A stretch of DNA of 64,000 bases, from assembly GCA_964036045.1 (NCBI GenBank), contig OZ038382.1:73394687-73458686 (forward strand). The letters are read 5' to 3'. This DNA is from Eutreptiella sp. 'Long Island Sound 2002'. Its lineage: Eukaryota; Euglenozoa; Euglenophyceae; Eutreptiales; Eutreptiaceae. This document shows, in pieces, positions 53,696-63,419 of the stretch; within the stretch, counting starts at the first letter, position 1, and each line of letters begins with the position of its first letter. The notes under the pieces were generated by a model. The model was given only the letters and a program-made list of their open reading frames with translations. It did not search any database and was not told where the DNA came from. The translations under genes were made by a program, and so were the position numbers.

Positions 53696-53746
53696 CATCC
53701 AAAGTTGGTGTGAAGAGATGTTGTTCCTACTTACTCACAACATGGA

Positions 53747-54330
53747 ATGATGAAGCTCTTGAAGCTATTGCTCTTTCTTTACTTTTTCTTTGTTACCGAA
53801 GCAGAACCTCAAAACGGTACCAACGCCACTTTGGTTGGGTGGCCACCCGATTCATCTTCACTTGTCCTTGGCGTCCATTTTGGTGCACCGGGGGGAGGAG
53901 GTGGCCCCGGTGCTGCAAGTGCTGATGTGTTCCTCTCACTTCGTTTGGATGTTCCTGACAGTTGGGGAGATGCCTCCAGTTCGGACGCCCTTACCACCTT
54001 AGTTTCGCAAGAAGTTGAGGTTGCAACTAGGCTCCAGGTCATTGATGTTCTTTCCAAACTTGAGCCTCAAGCCCCTTATACGATTACCATGGCCGGCTCT
54101 TTGTTTGGGGGTGCCCCGGATTGTCCATTCTATCATGAGACACAAGTTGCTTCCATGTGTGGGTTGCATGTTGTCAACGTGCTGTTAGGACGAAAGGCCT
54201 ACACACCCCAGACATTTGGTGCCGTAGTGAATGAAGTTGTGCAAAGTGAAGTGGGTAGTGTCGTTACCCGTGGAGAATTGTGCACTCCATCAGGCGAGTA
54301 TAGTCAAGACATTCTTCAAAGGGGTCTTAT
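53747..54330 (+). CDS. Josephin-domain protease, 5' part
   Basis: The ATG begins a hydrophobic, signal-peptide-like stretch (KLLKLLLFLYFFF). After a Gly-rich linker, CPFYHETQVASMCGLHVVN matches the start of the Josephin domain, in which a Gln and the nucleophilic Cys are spaced as in ataxin-3. Helical sequence and SGEYSQDIL follow, equivalent to the conserved segment before the domain's second half. The rest of the domain continues at 55061 beyond an insert. Josephin enzymes cleave ubiquitin chains. An N-terminal extension of about 125 residues before the domain is unusual. Confidence 0.65.
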
Positions 54331-54455
54331 ATCCGGGGCAGGGGCCGGAGGATATCCGCAGATATCCGGGGCAATATTATGACCCGGGATATAGCAGCGG
54401 TGATATCTTGGGTCATATGCCCCGGATATCTGCTGATATCCCTGGGGCATATAGC
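54330..54455. repeat. Word-9 array, left (GGATATCCGCAGATATCC)
   Basis: Five to six units of GGATATC with GGGGCATATG and GACCCGGGATAT. Confidence 0.85.
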
Positions 54456-54479
54456 AAATCATCAAATTTGTAGATTAAT

Positions 54480-54750
54480 CACCGCGAACAACAGAATCAC
54501 CTAGGGTTGTGGCCAATCAATGAAACCGCCTTTCCGAGGTGGTTCCAATGGGCTGAAGAAGAGAAGGCCTCTAATAGTGCCACTTTGTCACCAAAGCGTG
54601 AGGTCGTGTGTGTTAGCCTCAGTCCAGTCAAGGTAGAGAAGAAACAGAAGGATAGGACACCTTCTCCACCCTCTCCGAAGATCGTCATTAATCTAGGTTT
54701 CCACGGAAGTTTGGTTCCTAGGCCTGCGAATCTTGTGTCAGAGACATGAT
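54480..54750 (+). pseudogene. pogo/Jerky transposase C-terminal fragment
   Basis: NHLGLWPINETAFPRWFQWAE resembles FRATGLWPINAMEPL in the 56-57.7 kb transposase. It ends at TGA and lacks any catalytic part. Confidence 0.4.
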
Positions 54751-54889
54751 TGGCTCCCAATAGACCATCTATACGTGCCTATATTCCATGTTTGTAGAGA
54801 GCTTACTTGAAGCACCATAAGAGAAAGTGTGTCTCAGATTTGTTCCACTTGAAGTTTTGAGGCATCAGAGGCGAGGGAAGGGTTGCGCG

Positions 54890-55045
54890 CAAGGATTCCG
54901 GGTCATATGCCCCGGATATCTGCGGATATCCTCGGGCCCTAATGCCCCGGATATAAGAATTGGGCCTAATGACCCGGATATCTGCGCTGTGTCCCGGGGC
55001 ATATGCCCCGGGATACAGCGCAGATATCCGGGTCATAGGCCCAAT
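54890..55045. repeat. Word-9 array, right
   Basis: CCGGATATCTGCGGATATCC, CCGGGGCATATGCCCCGGG and similar palindromes. Confidence 0.85.
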
Positions 55046-55060
55046 TTTTGTATAAAGCGC

Positions 55061-55675
55061 ATCCTAGGTGCTTCACAATGTGACCGTGCAATGCCGCTTG
55101 GATCAATGCATGGCGACATCGCGGTGCAACAAATGTTGGAGGATAACATTTGTGCTATTGTGATTCAATATGACGCCAATCAGGCATTGACGAGACCAGC
55201 ACATTGGTTGTGTTTCCGCAAGAATGCAGCAGGACTATGGTGGAATATGGATACCATGTTGCAAGCGCCCGTGTCTATGCAACCGTCGGAAGTCATGTAT
55301 GAGCCTGCAGGTGTGTGGCCACACACCCCTCAAGGTGCCCCACCTGCGGAGCATGTAGAATACGAAGTTCCAACAGGGGTCCTCGAAGACGATAGTGCGA
55401 ATGAGGACGATGAGGAGTAGGATGCAGATGTTGCTCACGGCTCTGATTGTGCGGCACAGAATGATGCAAGTGCAAGCACCTCAGAACAAAGTGTACCTAC
55501 TCTGTCCACTGGTTTGACGGAGTGGCTACAACAAGGCAAAGAGTGCTCAGCCCCATCTAACCGGTAACATGTGTAGCAGCCACGCCTAACGCGTTCTGAA
55601 ACCGCTAGGCTCCACAATGACATGGCATCGAGTGCATCCGAGTTGCATCAGTTTCTTCATACGGACGCTGATTGA
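55061..55675 (+). CDS. Josephin-domain protease, 3' part with acidic tail
   Basis: CAIVIQYDANQ leads to RPAHWLCFRKNAAGLWWNMDTML, which carries the catalytic His and Asn in the Josephin arrangement (HW...K...WxN). A tail DDSANEDDEE is followed by TAG (55418), 48 protein-like codons (STSEQSVPTLST, LTEWLQQGKE), TAA (55565), TAG (55574), then QPRLTRSETARLH and TGA (55673). Continuity of composition across three TAA/TAG codons and a closing TGA fits the alternative code. Catalytic Gln, Cys, His and Asn are all present across both parts, so the gene may be functional. Confidence 0.65.
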
Positions 55676-55679
55676 GAAG

Positions 55680-55955
55680 CCCGCCCGGTGACACCCAATG
55701 GGTGATGCAATAACCCATTACATGTTTCCATGTAAAGCACTTGTACCATGGAGTATCAATAGCATGTTGCAAGACTTGTTGCTTTTGTGTGGTACTGCAA
55801 ACCCGCACCAGTCGCCGGGGGGTGCCTTGGGCAACTCATGTGCGTGCAAGGGCCTATCTTGTAGTTTTTCACGAGTAGTTCAAAGAGACATGGGGCTGTG
55901 GGGGTTTAGGGCCCCGAAAAAGGCTGCAAAATGGGCTACAAAAAACTCCCCTTTC
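55680..55955. other. No feature recognised
   Basis: Linker between the Josephin gene and the pogo/Jerky transposase. C runs lie near 55973-55983 and 55993-56004. Confidence 0.3.
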
Positions 55956-55959
55956 CGTT

Positions 55960-57736
55960 CCCTCCCCGCGTCCCCCCCCCCGCGTCCTGTCCCCCCCCCC
56001 CCCGCGTCCCATGCACCCTCCGCATAGACATATTAAACATAGAGGTCCCAAAAGGATCCATATATGAATTGTCCGATTGCGTGAGAGGAAGTGAAGATGA
56101 GGGTAGGATGGGTGGCATGGTGAGGGCTTGAACGAGGGGATCATTGGGGAGCAATGGCATAGAAGTGGATGGTGTGGAAGTGGCTTGTGGAATAGAAGTA
56201 GTTGGCGTGGAAGTGGATGTAGTGGGAGTGCGCCGTGTGTAGGTGCGCCTAGGTGCCCGTGGAACATTGGCCTTCTTCCAAGCCGTCCACTCCACTTGAG
56301 CTTCCTTGAATTTGCTGTTGAATTCTTCAAAAAAATTCTCCCTCATGTCTCTCCCCATTGCCAAAGCGGATTCCCTCGCCAAAGCCCTTTGCTCCTTTTC
56401 ATCCCTTTCCTTTTGTTGAGCTTGAAATTGCTGAAAAACATCATCCCCCGACAAGCAACCCCCAAAGACTTTGACCTCGGGCAACCGGTCCGAGGCTCCT
56501 TTTTTTTTCTTGCAGTTCCATTGGAAGCTCAAACATGGCAAGGTCGAGTTTGCGCTTCGAAGCCCGCTGAGCTCGTGGTTCCTTTTTTTTGAGGGGGTCG
56601 GGTTGCACCATAGCCATTAGTGGCTCCATAGCATTAATGGGCCAAAGGCCCGTGGCGCGAAACCCATTGATGAGGTTGGAGTGGGTGAAGGACTCCACAT
56701 ACGCATGCAATGAAAGGCCAACGTAGTTGGCCCATGTGGTGGAGGAGTGGGTGGACTCATGCACCCGTTTAAGACCGCTTTTGGTAGGGTGAGTGACAAG
56801 TTTTGTCCGTCATGCACGTAGTAGTGCACACACATAAAATGGGTCGCGTGAGGTGGAATAACATATATGACAATGCCCTTGGCACGTGCCTTGGCAATGG
56901 TTGCCAAGGCGTACCGCGAGCTATGTCCATCATTGAAGAGAAGGATGGGATCGGAAGGTGAACAACCGGTTTCTTTTACAACAACGTTGTCAACCATTCC
57001 AAGAAGATGTCTTGATCAAGCCAACCATTTTCACTACCAATGGAGTAACAATCACCAACTTTTTCACTAGCAATGTTGCAAGGCCAAGAGCTATTGTTGG
57101 GAAGAATATAAGTGGGGGGGGCGGCACGTCCATTTGCAAACCCCCATCCCACAACCGTAACCCATGTGCGATCAAGGTGAAAGGAGCGACGAGCTTCGCG
57201 GGCACCACGAGGTGCAATGCCTTTGAGCTTCTTGACATTGTAGGAAATAAGATCTCCAAGCTCATCTAGCATTGGAACACGACTCGCTTGAAGCCCTTGA
57301 GGAAAATTTGTGTGAACAACTTGTTCTAGTCCTTAAAAACGCCCTTGACCAAATCGGGATCCTGTGCCTTAAGGCGCGAGGATTCCGTTGCTTGGGTGTC
57401 CCGGGAGGAAAGAATGGGGTGGCGCCGCAAGAATCTATCCCACCACCCATTGGAAGGCAAGCCATCCTCGGTTTTAAAAACCATCCCTTGGTTTTGAGCA
57501 ACAAGGGCTGCAAACTGGCGAACTTGAAAAGATGACTTGGTGTCATTTTTCCGCCAGTGCCAAAGTGCCCAATCACGGATTTTTTCCTCCGCTTTGGGGG
57601 AAAGTATCGCTTGTGCTTCCGAACGGTTTGAGGTATCCGTTGGAAGCACGTATTTGCCCACCCGCCAATCCTTTAGTTTTAGAAATAAGGTTGACCGTGC
57701 CACTTGATACTTCAATGCGCCATCTTCGGCCAACAT
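55960..57736 (-). pseudogene. pogo/Jerky-type (Tc1-mariner superfamily) transposase
   Basis: The N-terminal part has helix-turn-helix features: ARSTLFLKLKDW, KAEEKIRDWALW, SNGWWDRFLRRHP (CENP-B-type). TAG 57326 lies in frame before NKLFTQIF. MLDELGD holds the first Asp (NxDE position), then WVTVVGWGFANG, GWLDQDIFLEWL, ILLFNDGHSSRY (second Asp) and IPPHATHFM, where QPLD would be expected. C-terminal FRATGLWPIN and a coiled, Thr/Pro-rich tail follow. Frame changes near 57290, 57000, 56780 and at the A run 56504-56511 mark it as decayed. This DDE family cuts at TA sites and is ancestral to CENP-B. Confidence 0.75.
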
Positions 57737-57761
57737 CCCTCTAGGTAGGCCAACCCTGCGT

Positions 57762-57845
57762 GCGCGCTACAGGGTATTGCCGCGCGATGGCTCAGTGCGC
57801 ACTATAAAGACATCGCGCATCACAACGCGCGCTATGGCTCCGGGT
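57762..57845. repeat. Word-11 array (GCGCGC / TGCGCGCGCT)
   Basis: TGCGTGCGCGCTAC, TTGCCGCGCGATGG, CACAACGCGCGCTATGG units, upstream of the family 3 gene whose intron contains the same word. Confidence 0.7.
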
Positions 57846-57934
57846 CTTGGGTTTGTAACCCCATGTCCTAATGAGCAGGGCAAAAACGCCTATTTCTCTA
57901 GAGTTTGAGGTGCTTCCCGCACCGCAAGTGACGT

Positions 57935-58195
57935 TGTCAATGTCAGGAAGATTGCAAACATTTTCGGCCCCCACTATGGGTGGTCCTTGTGGAAGAACAA
58001 GGACCTTTTGGCGGACCTAGTTCAGTTTTTTTGCTCAGGGTCTGCCGTCCAACGGTCTTTGTGGGCCAAGTTGGAAAAGAGGGTCCCCGTGTCTGAAGCA
58101 GAGAAGAAGCATCGCAGGACCGAGGTTGCCAACGCCGTCACACCCCTGTCGGTGGTGGACTTGGTCCTGCTCCTCCTGAAGATTCCGAGAAAAAG
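57935..58195 (+). CDS. Family 3 transposase-like gene, copy 2, exon 1
   Basis: KIANIFGPHYGWSLWKNKDLLADL to LVLLLLKIPRK matches ILWDSKCSDLLAL to LIGLLLKLG in copy 1. The start is not defined; homology begins near 57935. It ends at a GTATTATTGC donor. Confidence 0.5.
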
Positions 58196-58308
58196 GTATT
58201 ATTGCGCGCGCTTTGCATGTGACATTGCGCGCACTTCCGCTCATAGCACGCGCTTCGTTGACTTCTGCGCGCGCTGCGTTCTCATGTTGCGCGCGCTATT
58301 TTCCTCAG
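58196..58308 (+). other. Family 3 intron carrying word-11 array
   Basis: The 113 bp intron runs GTATTATTGC to TTTTCCTCAG and consists of five TTGCGCGCGCT-type units separated by 10-15 bp. Confidence 0.75.
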
Positions 58309-58936
58309 GTACAAATATTTGATTACTTGGACCCGAAGTAAAGTCCCCACACACCTTATTTCTCTACCGTCCTATGCTAGTTTCGCCACAGAATGGAACC
58401 AGCTTGCAAGTAGGTAGCATTTAGAGGTTGACGTGCACACAGATGGCGTCACGGTCTTTTCGCAGTGGCCCGTGCAGCACTTTTTCGACTATATATTTTC
58501 CTTTGATTCCATTGTTTCTAACCTCCAATACTCCAGGGAGTGCCAAGGAGAGCTGTGGATCATTGTGAGGGGGGATGGGTTGCCTTGTGGGGGGGAATCG
58601 TGGTGCCAGATGTCCATTTCCTTTGCCAACTATGGTCACTTGGCAAGGACGTTGTCCTACCACTGGACTGTTAACGTCGCCCTTTGTGGTGAGAAGTCCA
58701 CGTCTGTGTTGTCAGAGGTCTGGCAACTACTCCAACAGGCAAACAAGCACCAACTCCTTAGCCAAAATCAATTGAGCATGGTAGGGTCTGAAATAGGGGG
58801 CATGGAACGCATTCATTGCAAACAATGTACACATACATACATGCTTTTGTGCACACACACTTGCGGAAAGTTTTTGTGTATGATGTCACTCCTATTTCTC
58901 CCCATCCCTTTCGTGGTGTTGTCAAAAAACTGCTAG
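58309..58936 (+). CDS. Family 3 transposase-like gene, copy 2, exon 2
   Basis: YKYLITWTRSKVP and ATEWNQLASR run through TAG 58415 into HLEVDVHTDGVTVF. QGELWIIVRGDGLPCGGESW and MSISFANYGHLART follow, matching copy 1. TAG 58934 ends the frame under the standard code; reading on gives Arg/Lys-rich sequence that I cannot evaluate. The RGDG-x-PC-G-x-SW motif is the family hallmark. Transposase identity is inferred. Confidence 0.5.
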
Positions 58937-59237
58937 TATCATTTTCTGATAAGAAGGACCATGCACCGTGCACGCAAATTGTACACTAAAGGGGGTTTTC
59001 CTGTAGACTCCTGGCAGAATTCGAAGGGTTTTATGCCACGAAAGGGGTACGATAGGGGTACCATAAAGAAATGTAGAACTTCGGTCTGGTGTGGATTTCC
59101 GTCATCAAACAGAGTTTGGAGGAGCAACAACCCTTTGCGTTGGTCGCCAGTGCTGCAGCATCGACGCCCGCCGCTGCAGGTATTCCACGAATCGGGCCGT
59201 TCAACCAGCCTTTTTTCACTCTGTACTATTCAAAATG

Positions 59238-59460
59238 TACGAAAGGGGGTACGAAAGCCCCCCCCCCCCTTTCGTACCCCTTTCGTACCCCTTTCGTACC
59301 CTTTAGAGGGTACGAAAGGGTACGAAAGGCCACGAAAGGGGTTACGAAAGAATACCCTTTCGTTGATTCGACCGAAAGCCCCCCTGTCCCACCCCTTTCG
59401 TACCCCTCTCGTGGCCCGACGAAAGCGTACGAAAGGGGGGGGGGGGCTTTCGTACAATGT
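59238..59460. repeat. Word-10 array (GGTACGAAAGGGG)
   Basis: About 18 units of GGTACGAAAGG and CCTTTCGTACC in alternating orientation. It lies near the 3' end of the family 3 gene. Confidence 0.9.
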
Positions 59461-59992
59461 GATCGCCAAAAAGCAGGCAAAAAGAGATGGTAAATGCTTT
59501 AAAACCACCCTCAATGGACCTAGTTTAAATAGGTAGCACGGCATTGAAAGAGGTCACGCCTACTGAGTATGGTGTAGTTTGTAAATTTAGGGGGGGCTTT
59601 CGTACACGTAACTTAATCAGTGATCTCGTGATCAGAACTCAAAAATCCACTGCGTCTTCAAGCGGAAAGACACGGGCAGATTTGCTATTCCCGGGGCCCC
59701 AGCAATGCAGTACAAGAGCAAAGGATAAGACAAAAATAGCCACTTACACCGGTGTATTCTGCAGCAGAGTAGCAAACAAAACTGAAAGGGACACATGCAG
59801 GCATGGGCTTCTCTATTGTTCACTGGACTTTTGGATCATCCACGTACATTCATCACACATGTGTAGGTTAGTTACACCCACATACAGCAACATAGAGCAA
59901 CTCCTCAGGTCCATTCACCAGAGATATGTGTGCTCACTTGCTGCACCATCTTTTCAGGGAGAAGAAAAAACATACCATGCCACGCACCGAAG
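59461..59992. other. No feature recognised
   Basis: Plus-strand frames are open here but match nothing in the window. One more GCTTTCGTACAC word occurs at 59597. Confidence 0.3.
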
Positions 59993-61387
59993 TCATGCAC
60001 CTGCAGTGATATTGTACAACCGTATTTCACCCCACTTGTTGAAACTTTTTTGTAAGTTGCCTGTCCACCACTGCTTTGGCATGTTGCTTTTATTCAAGAG
60101 ATTCACTACTCGTTGCACATTGAGTTGCTTTGTCTCCGGTGTGATCCAGTAGTGTAGACATTTTTTTACCACTGATGGGATCCAGGACCGCAGCATACTG
60201 TGGGCATTTGGTGCAGTAGCGTTCAGCATCTTTTTCCACTGTGGTGGAGAAGACCCTTGCATTGGCTGTTCGCCGTAATTTGGCAGTGACAGGGGGGTTG
60301 GTCCGCCTGGGGAGCAGACTTCACACTCCAGGACAGTGAGTTTCTGGCCTTGCTGTTCAATGGTGATTTCCATATCTGTCATTTTTGCAAAACCTTGCTG
60401 GATTTTGGTCGTCCACAGGTCCACACAAAAATCATTGTCCATTGGTTTGTGCAAAATGAGAAAATTATCTCTATAGCGCAGCAACATCAGTTCCTGCAAC
60501 TCCTCGGGTAAGTCACCCCTCAGCTCCCGGTGGATTAAAACCAATGAGGCGGCTTGTGCGGATGTGGAACCCCCATTGGGGATCCCCGTATTTTGCGACA
60601 TGACTGAGGACAGGGACACGAAGACGTCATTGACATTTAACTCAAAGAGCATGTAATGTACAATATCATGGAAGGAAAATTTATACAAAAAATCTCGCGA
60701 TCCATGGGCTGTGTTATCCATTCGCCTGTTCCCATCCTTTGCCAAGTAAAACTCCACGAGTCCCCTAGTCTTCTTTTTTTCTTTCAGCTTCTCGTGTATC
60801 CACACCAGTGCTGGTATGATGTCTGACCTGGGAATTTCTGGAAACATCTCTTTCACATCCATCACTGTCCAAAAAGGCATACTTGCTCCTGCGGACTGAG
60901 ATGTATTCACCTGTGACAACCATTTTTTCACAGCGTGTAACATATGGGGCATGGCAATGAGCTCAACGGACCCTAGTACGTCCACTGCCATTTTCCATAG
61001 CAGGGTTAAGTCACGGCCCATGAGTTTGCACAGTTTCTGAAAAGCATGGCAAGTATAGGTCAAAACCTCTCTCATTTTGATAACCGGCGGCGAGGCACTC
61101 TCTTGACTTTTATACTTCAACAGTAGTTGGCAGTTGGGTGCAGGTAGTGCCCTGTTACGCTGCGTACCTCTGTGGTCGCATGAGGTGTGGCGGGGTATGC
61201 GGGGTATGACACAACCTGATAGGTCCCGTAGGACCACATGCCCTGAGATCGCGACATCTAGCGTCGCAGGTCCAGCATATATGGGCGGGTGGGTACATAC
61301 ACTGGGGTTAGGCAACAAAGGTGCACTGAGAGGTTCAATCAGGGGTGGGGTATCACTAGGGTCGCACAGCCGATATGGTCCCTTCAA
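59993..61387 (-). CDS. Reverse transcriptase, longest copy
   Basis: 464 codons open, ending at TGA, with no internal TAA/TAG. After a non-conserved N-terminal 110 residues: DVKEMFPEIPR (motif A Asp), YMLFELNVNDVF, NTGIPNGGSTSAQAA (motif B-like G-x-P-x-G-G...SAQ), LLRYRDNFLIL (catalytic box with YRDN instead of YxDD), then TIEQQGQKLTVLECEV and a C-terminal helical part (LRSWIPSVVKK). Copies at 10.7-12.3, 51.1-51.6 and perhaps 36.0 kb show it is mobile. The GIPNGG and YRDN boxes do not fit LINE, LTR or Penelope consensus closely. No endonuclease or integrase domain is visible. Confidence 0.75.
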   Translation of the reverse strand: MKGPYRLCDPSDTPPLIEPLSAPLLPNPSVCTHPPIYAGPATLDVAISGHVVLRDLSGCVIPRIPRHTSCDHRGTQRNRALPAPNCQLLLKYKSQESASPPVIKMREVLTYTCHAFQKLCKLMGRDLTLLWKMAVDVLGSVELIAMPHMLHAVKKWLSQVNTSQSAGASMPFWTVMDVKEMFPEIPRSDIIPALVWIHEKLKEKKKTRGLVEFYLAKDGNRRMDNTAHGSRDFLYKFSFHDIVHYMLFELNVNDVFVSLSSVMSQNTGIPNGGSTSAQAASLVLIHRELRGDLPEELQELMLLRYRDNFLILHKPMDNDFCVDLWTTKIQQGFAKMTDMEITIEQQGQKLTVLECEVCSPGGPTPLSLPNYGEQPMQGSSPPQWKKMLNATAPNAHSMLRSWIPSVVKKCLHYWITPETKQLNVQRVVNLLNKSNMPKQWWTGNLQKSFNKWGEIRLYNITAGA

Positions 61388-61670
61388 TTCCCTGGTAAAA
61401 CCTCGGTTGGATTTGGGGGTCGGACGCCGTGCGGGAGTCAGGAGGTTGGCAATATATTCCTATGGCTACAGAGCCGCCATTCACGACCAGACCCACAGAA
61501 AATGTCCTGTGTGTCCCCGGCAAACAAACCTAAACGTTCTAGGACACATAGGACGCACATGACGCGCACGACGTTGGGGGCCAAATGCGGTGTGGCTCCG
61601 GGGACATGTTGAGAGCCACTAATCCAGGACACGTAGGACACGCAGGACACTGATGTGCAGATGCACCATG
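61388..61670. other. Linker with no recognised gene
   Basis: 5' side of the reverse transcriptase. Repeated GGACACxTAGGACACGCAGGAC words near 61540-61650. Confidence 0.3.
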
Positions 61671-61674
61671 GTGT

Positions 61675-61677
<3 letters not shown>

Positions 61678-61714
<37 letters not shown>

Positions 61715-61715
61715 T
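61678..61715. repeat. (GT)n microsatellite
   Basis: About 18 GT units, directly 3' of the piggyBac gene. Confidence 0.95.
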
Positions 61716-61739
61716 GGGTGGGTGGATGGGGCCGCGTCC

Positions 61740-63419
61740 TCACAGTTGGGTATCCAGTCTACGCGGTTGTCCCACCAGGGCTCGCACTGGTCCCATGGGT
61801 AGGGATAGCAGAGGCTCCGCCCCCACGTCCGTCTCGTCATAGCCCATGACCTACTCCACATCATGGGCGGGCCCAAAGCACGTGATGTGCATGGTCGTGC
61901 CACATGCCACGCACGCCCAATGCGTTTGGCCCTCACCACAATAGGTGCAGAGCTTCCGCTGCGTGTGCCGGACCGGTGCGTGTACCAAACTTTCCGGGCG
62001 GGCCGCGAGCTCCTTGGGCTGCACAAAGTACCGCCGCTTGAGGATGTCCCACTGGAAATCCCACATGGTGGTCTTCTCGTCCACCAACCCCAACGCCTTA
62101 CATGTTGCAAAGGCATTCCCGGCCGCGTACCGCAACATGAAGGCACGCACGGCGTGGCTCAATGTCATTTGGCGCCCCATTTGGCGCATTTGCAGCGCCA
62201 TTTGGTTTGCCCCGTCCACGGCACGGGAGACCTCGCGGTACTTGGCCACCTTGGCGGGGAGGTTGTTGCCCCTCCGATCCCGTGCAGGATCGTCGACCCC
62301 GTACCAACAATTGGTAAGGAAGGGGACGATTTTCGGGGGCTTGTGCCCAACCTTCGGGTTCTTGTAGACGCACAGCTCATAGGTGCCGTCCACAATTGCC
62401 CGTGCACAATCGCCCTCTTTGGTCGACTGCTTGGCCTTTGTTAGGCCGGCATCCCGCTTGTCGTTCTTGATGAGCAAGTAAGGGGTCCCACGGGCCGAGA
62501 GGTCTTGTGCCATGGCATGGCTTCCGAAGAAGCTATCGGCCACGAACACGGTCCCAGGTGGGATAAGTCGTGACCAGAGCCCCGGAGTGCGCTTGGCATC
62601 GAAGTTTCCCGCACACGACCCAAACCGCCGGACTCTCCCCCGACGGCCGGTGTAGAGGTAGACGTCCACAACGTACCCCCCCGTGTTGTCGGCAAAGACG
62701 TATAACTCTATACCGGCGGCATGGGGCTTGCGGGCAATGTATTACCGTAGCCCCATGCACCGGCCACCGGTGCGGGGGACAACGGTCTCATCCCCACACA
62801 CCGCCCCACCGATATCCAACGCTGCACTCCACACGGAGTTGCACTCCTCAAGGAGGTCGGTAACATCGGTGCGTAGAAGTTTTTGTAACCGGTAGTACAT
62901 AGACCGCGGTAAGAGGGAAGCCATGTACTTGTTGTACGCTAGATGCTTTTTATCCCAAATGCCGTCCACTTGTACCCGCCGGACCATGCCGGGGCAAATC
63001 AGGCTCGAATTGTACCTACAAATGGTTAAGACACACGCGTGGCAACACGGTGCCAAGACGAGGAACGACAAACGAAGCCACCCTGCAGAGCGCGCAGGAC
63101 GTTCGGAGCCGCAGCACATGACGCACACAACATACTTTTCCACCCATGGAATGAGTTCCTGTTGGTGTTCTGCAACGAGGATGGCGCACTGCAGCCCGGT
63201 GATTGCCTTCAGCATGTAGTCCCAAACCTCATCGATGTTGAATCCATCCAGTCTTGAGACCCCGCGTCGTATGGGCTGCGACAGATCACTTTTGCACTCG
63301 GAACGTGGGAGTGGCCCCTCCGAAAGACGGTCCAATGAGGGCATGTGTGAGCTGGAAACAAAGGATGCATGCGTTCTGCATGTTGTGCGCGTTGTCCCTA
63401 GACCTGTCCCTGGTGCCAC
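61740..63419 (-). CDS. piggyBac-like transposase
   Basis: RRGVSRLDGFNIDEVWDYM begins the family region. A GT-AG intron (GTATGTTGTG at 63135 to TTTGTAG at 63016, 120 bp) lies between VEK and YNSSL. WDKKHLAYNKYM, then AVCGDETVVPRTGGRCMGLR, TAA (62742), YIARKPHAAGIELYVFADN (Asp), VFVADSFFGSHAMAQDL (Asp). The C-terminal Cys-rich domain is CTYCGEGQTHWACVACG..HITCF, usual for piggyBac. The family normally has L-K/R-Q-Y at the TAA position, so TAA stands for Gln. TAG 61851 is followed by 36 open codons to TGA 61740. With TAA/TAG as sense the gene looks intact. piggyBac enzymes cut and paste at TTAA. Confidence 0.85.

Larger units (their letters stand above)
54330..55060. mobile_element. Insert or intron in Josephin gene, bounded by word-9 arrays
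   Basis: Arrays of GGATATCCGGGGCATATG words lie at 54330-54455 and 54890-55045. Between them is a plus-strand fragment with GLWPINETAF, typical of the C-terminal region of pogo/Jerky transposases. A CATCCTAG acceptor-like site lies at the right edge. It may be an intron enlarged by, or made from, an element. Confidence 0.5.

Noticed and set aside
59993-61387. LTR retrotransposon or LINE
   Set aside because: No LTRs, gag, integrase, RNase H or endonuclease are visible, and the motif boxes differ from both groups.
7445-62744. All in-frame TAA/TAG as ordinary pseudogene decay
   Set aside because: They occur in otherwise unbroken frames of unrelated families, hit Gln columns repeatedly, and greatly outnumber in-frame TGA. 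Decay also exists (frameshifts), but does not explain this bias. Not fully excluded without host genes.
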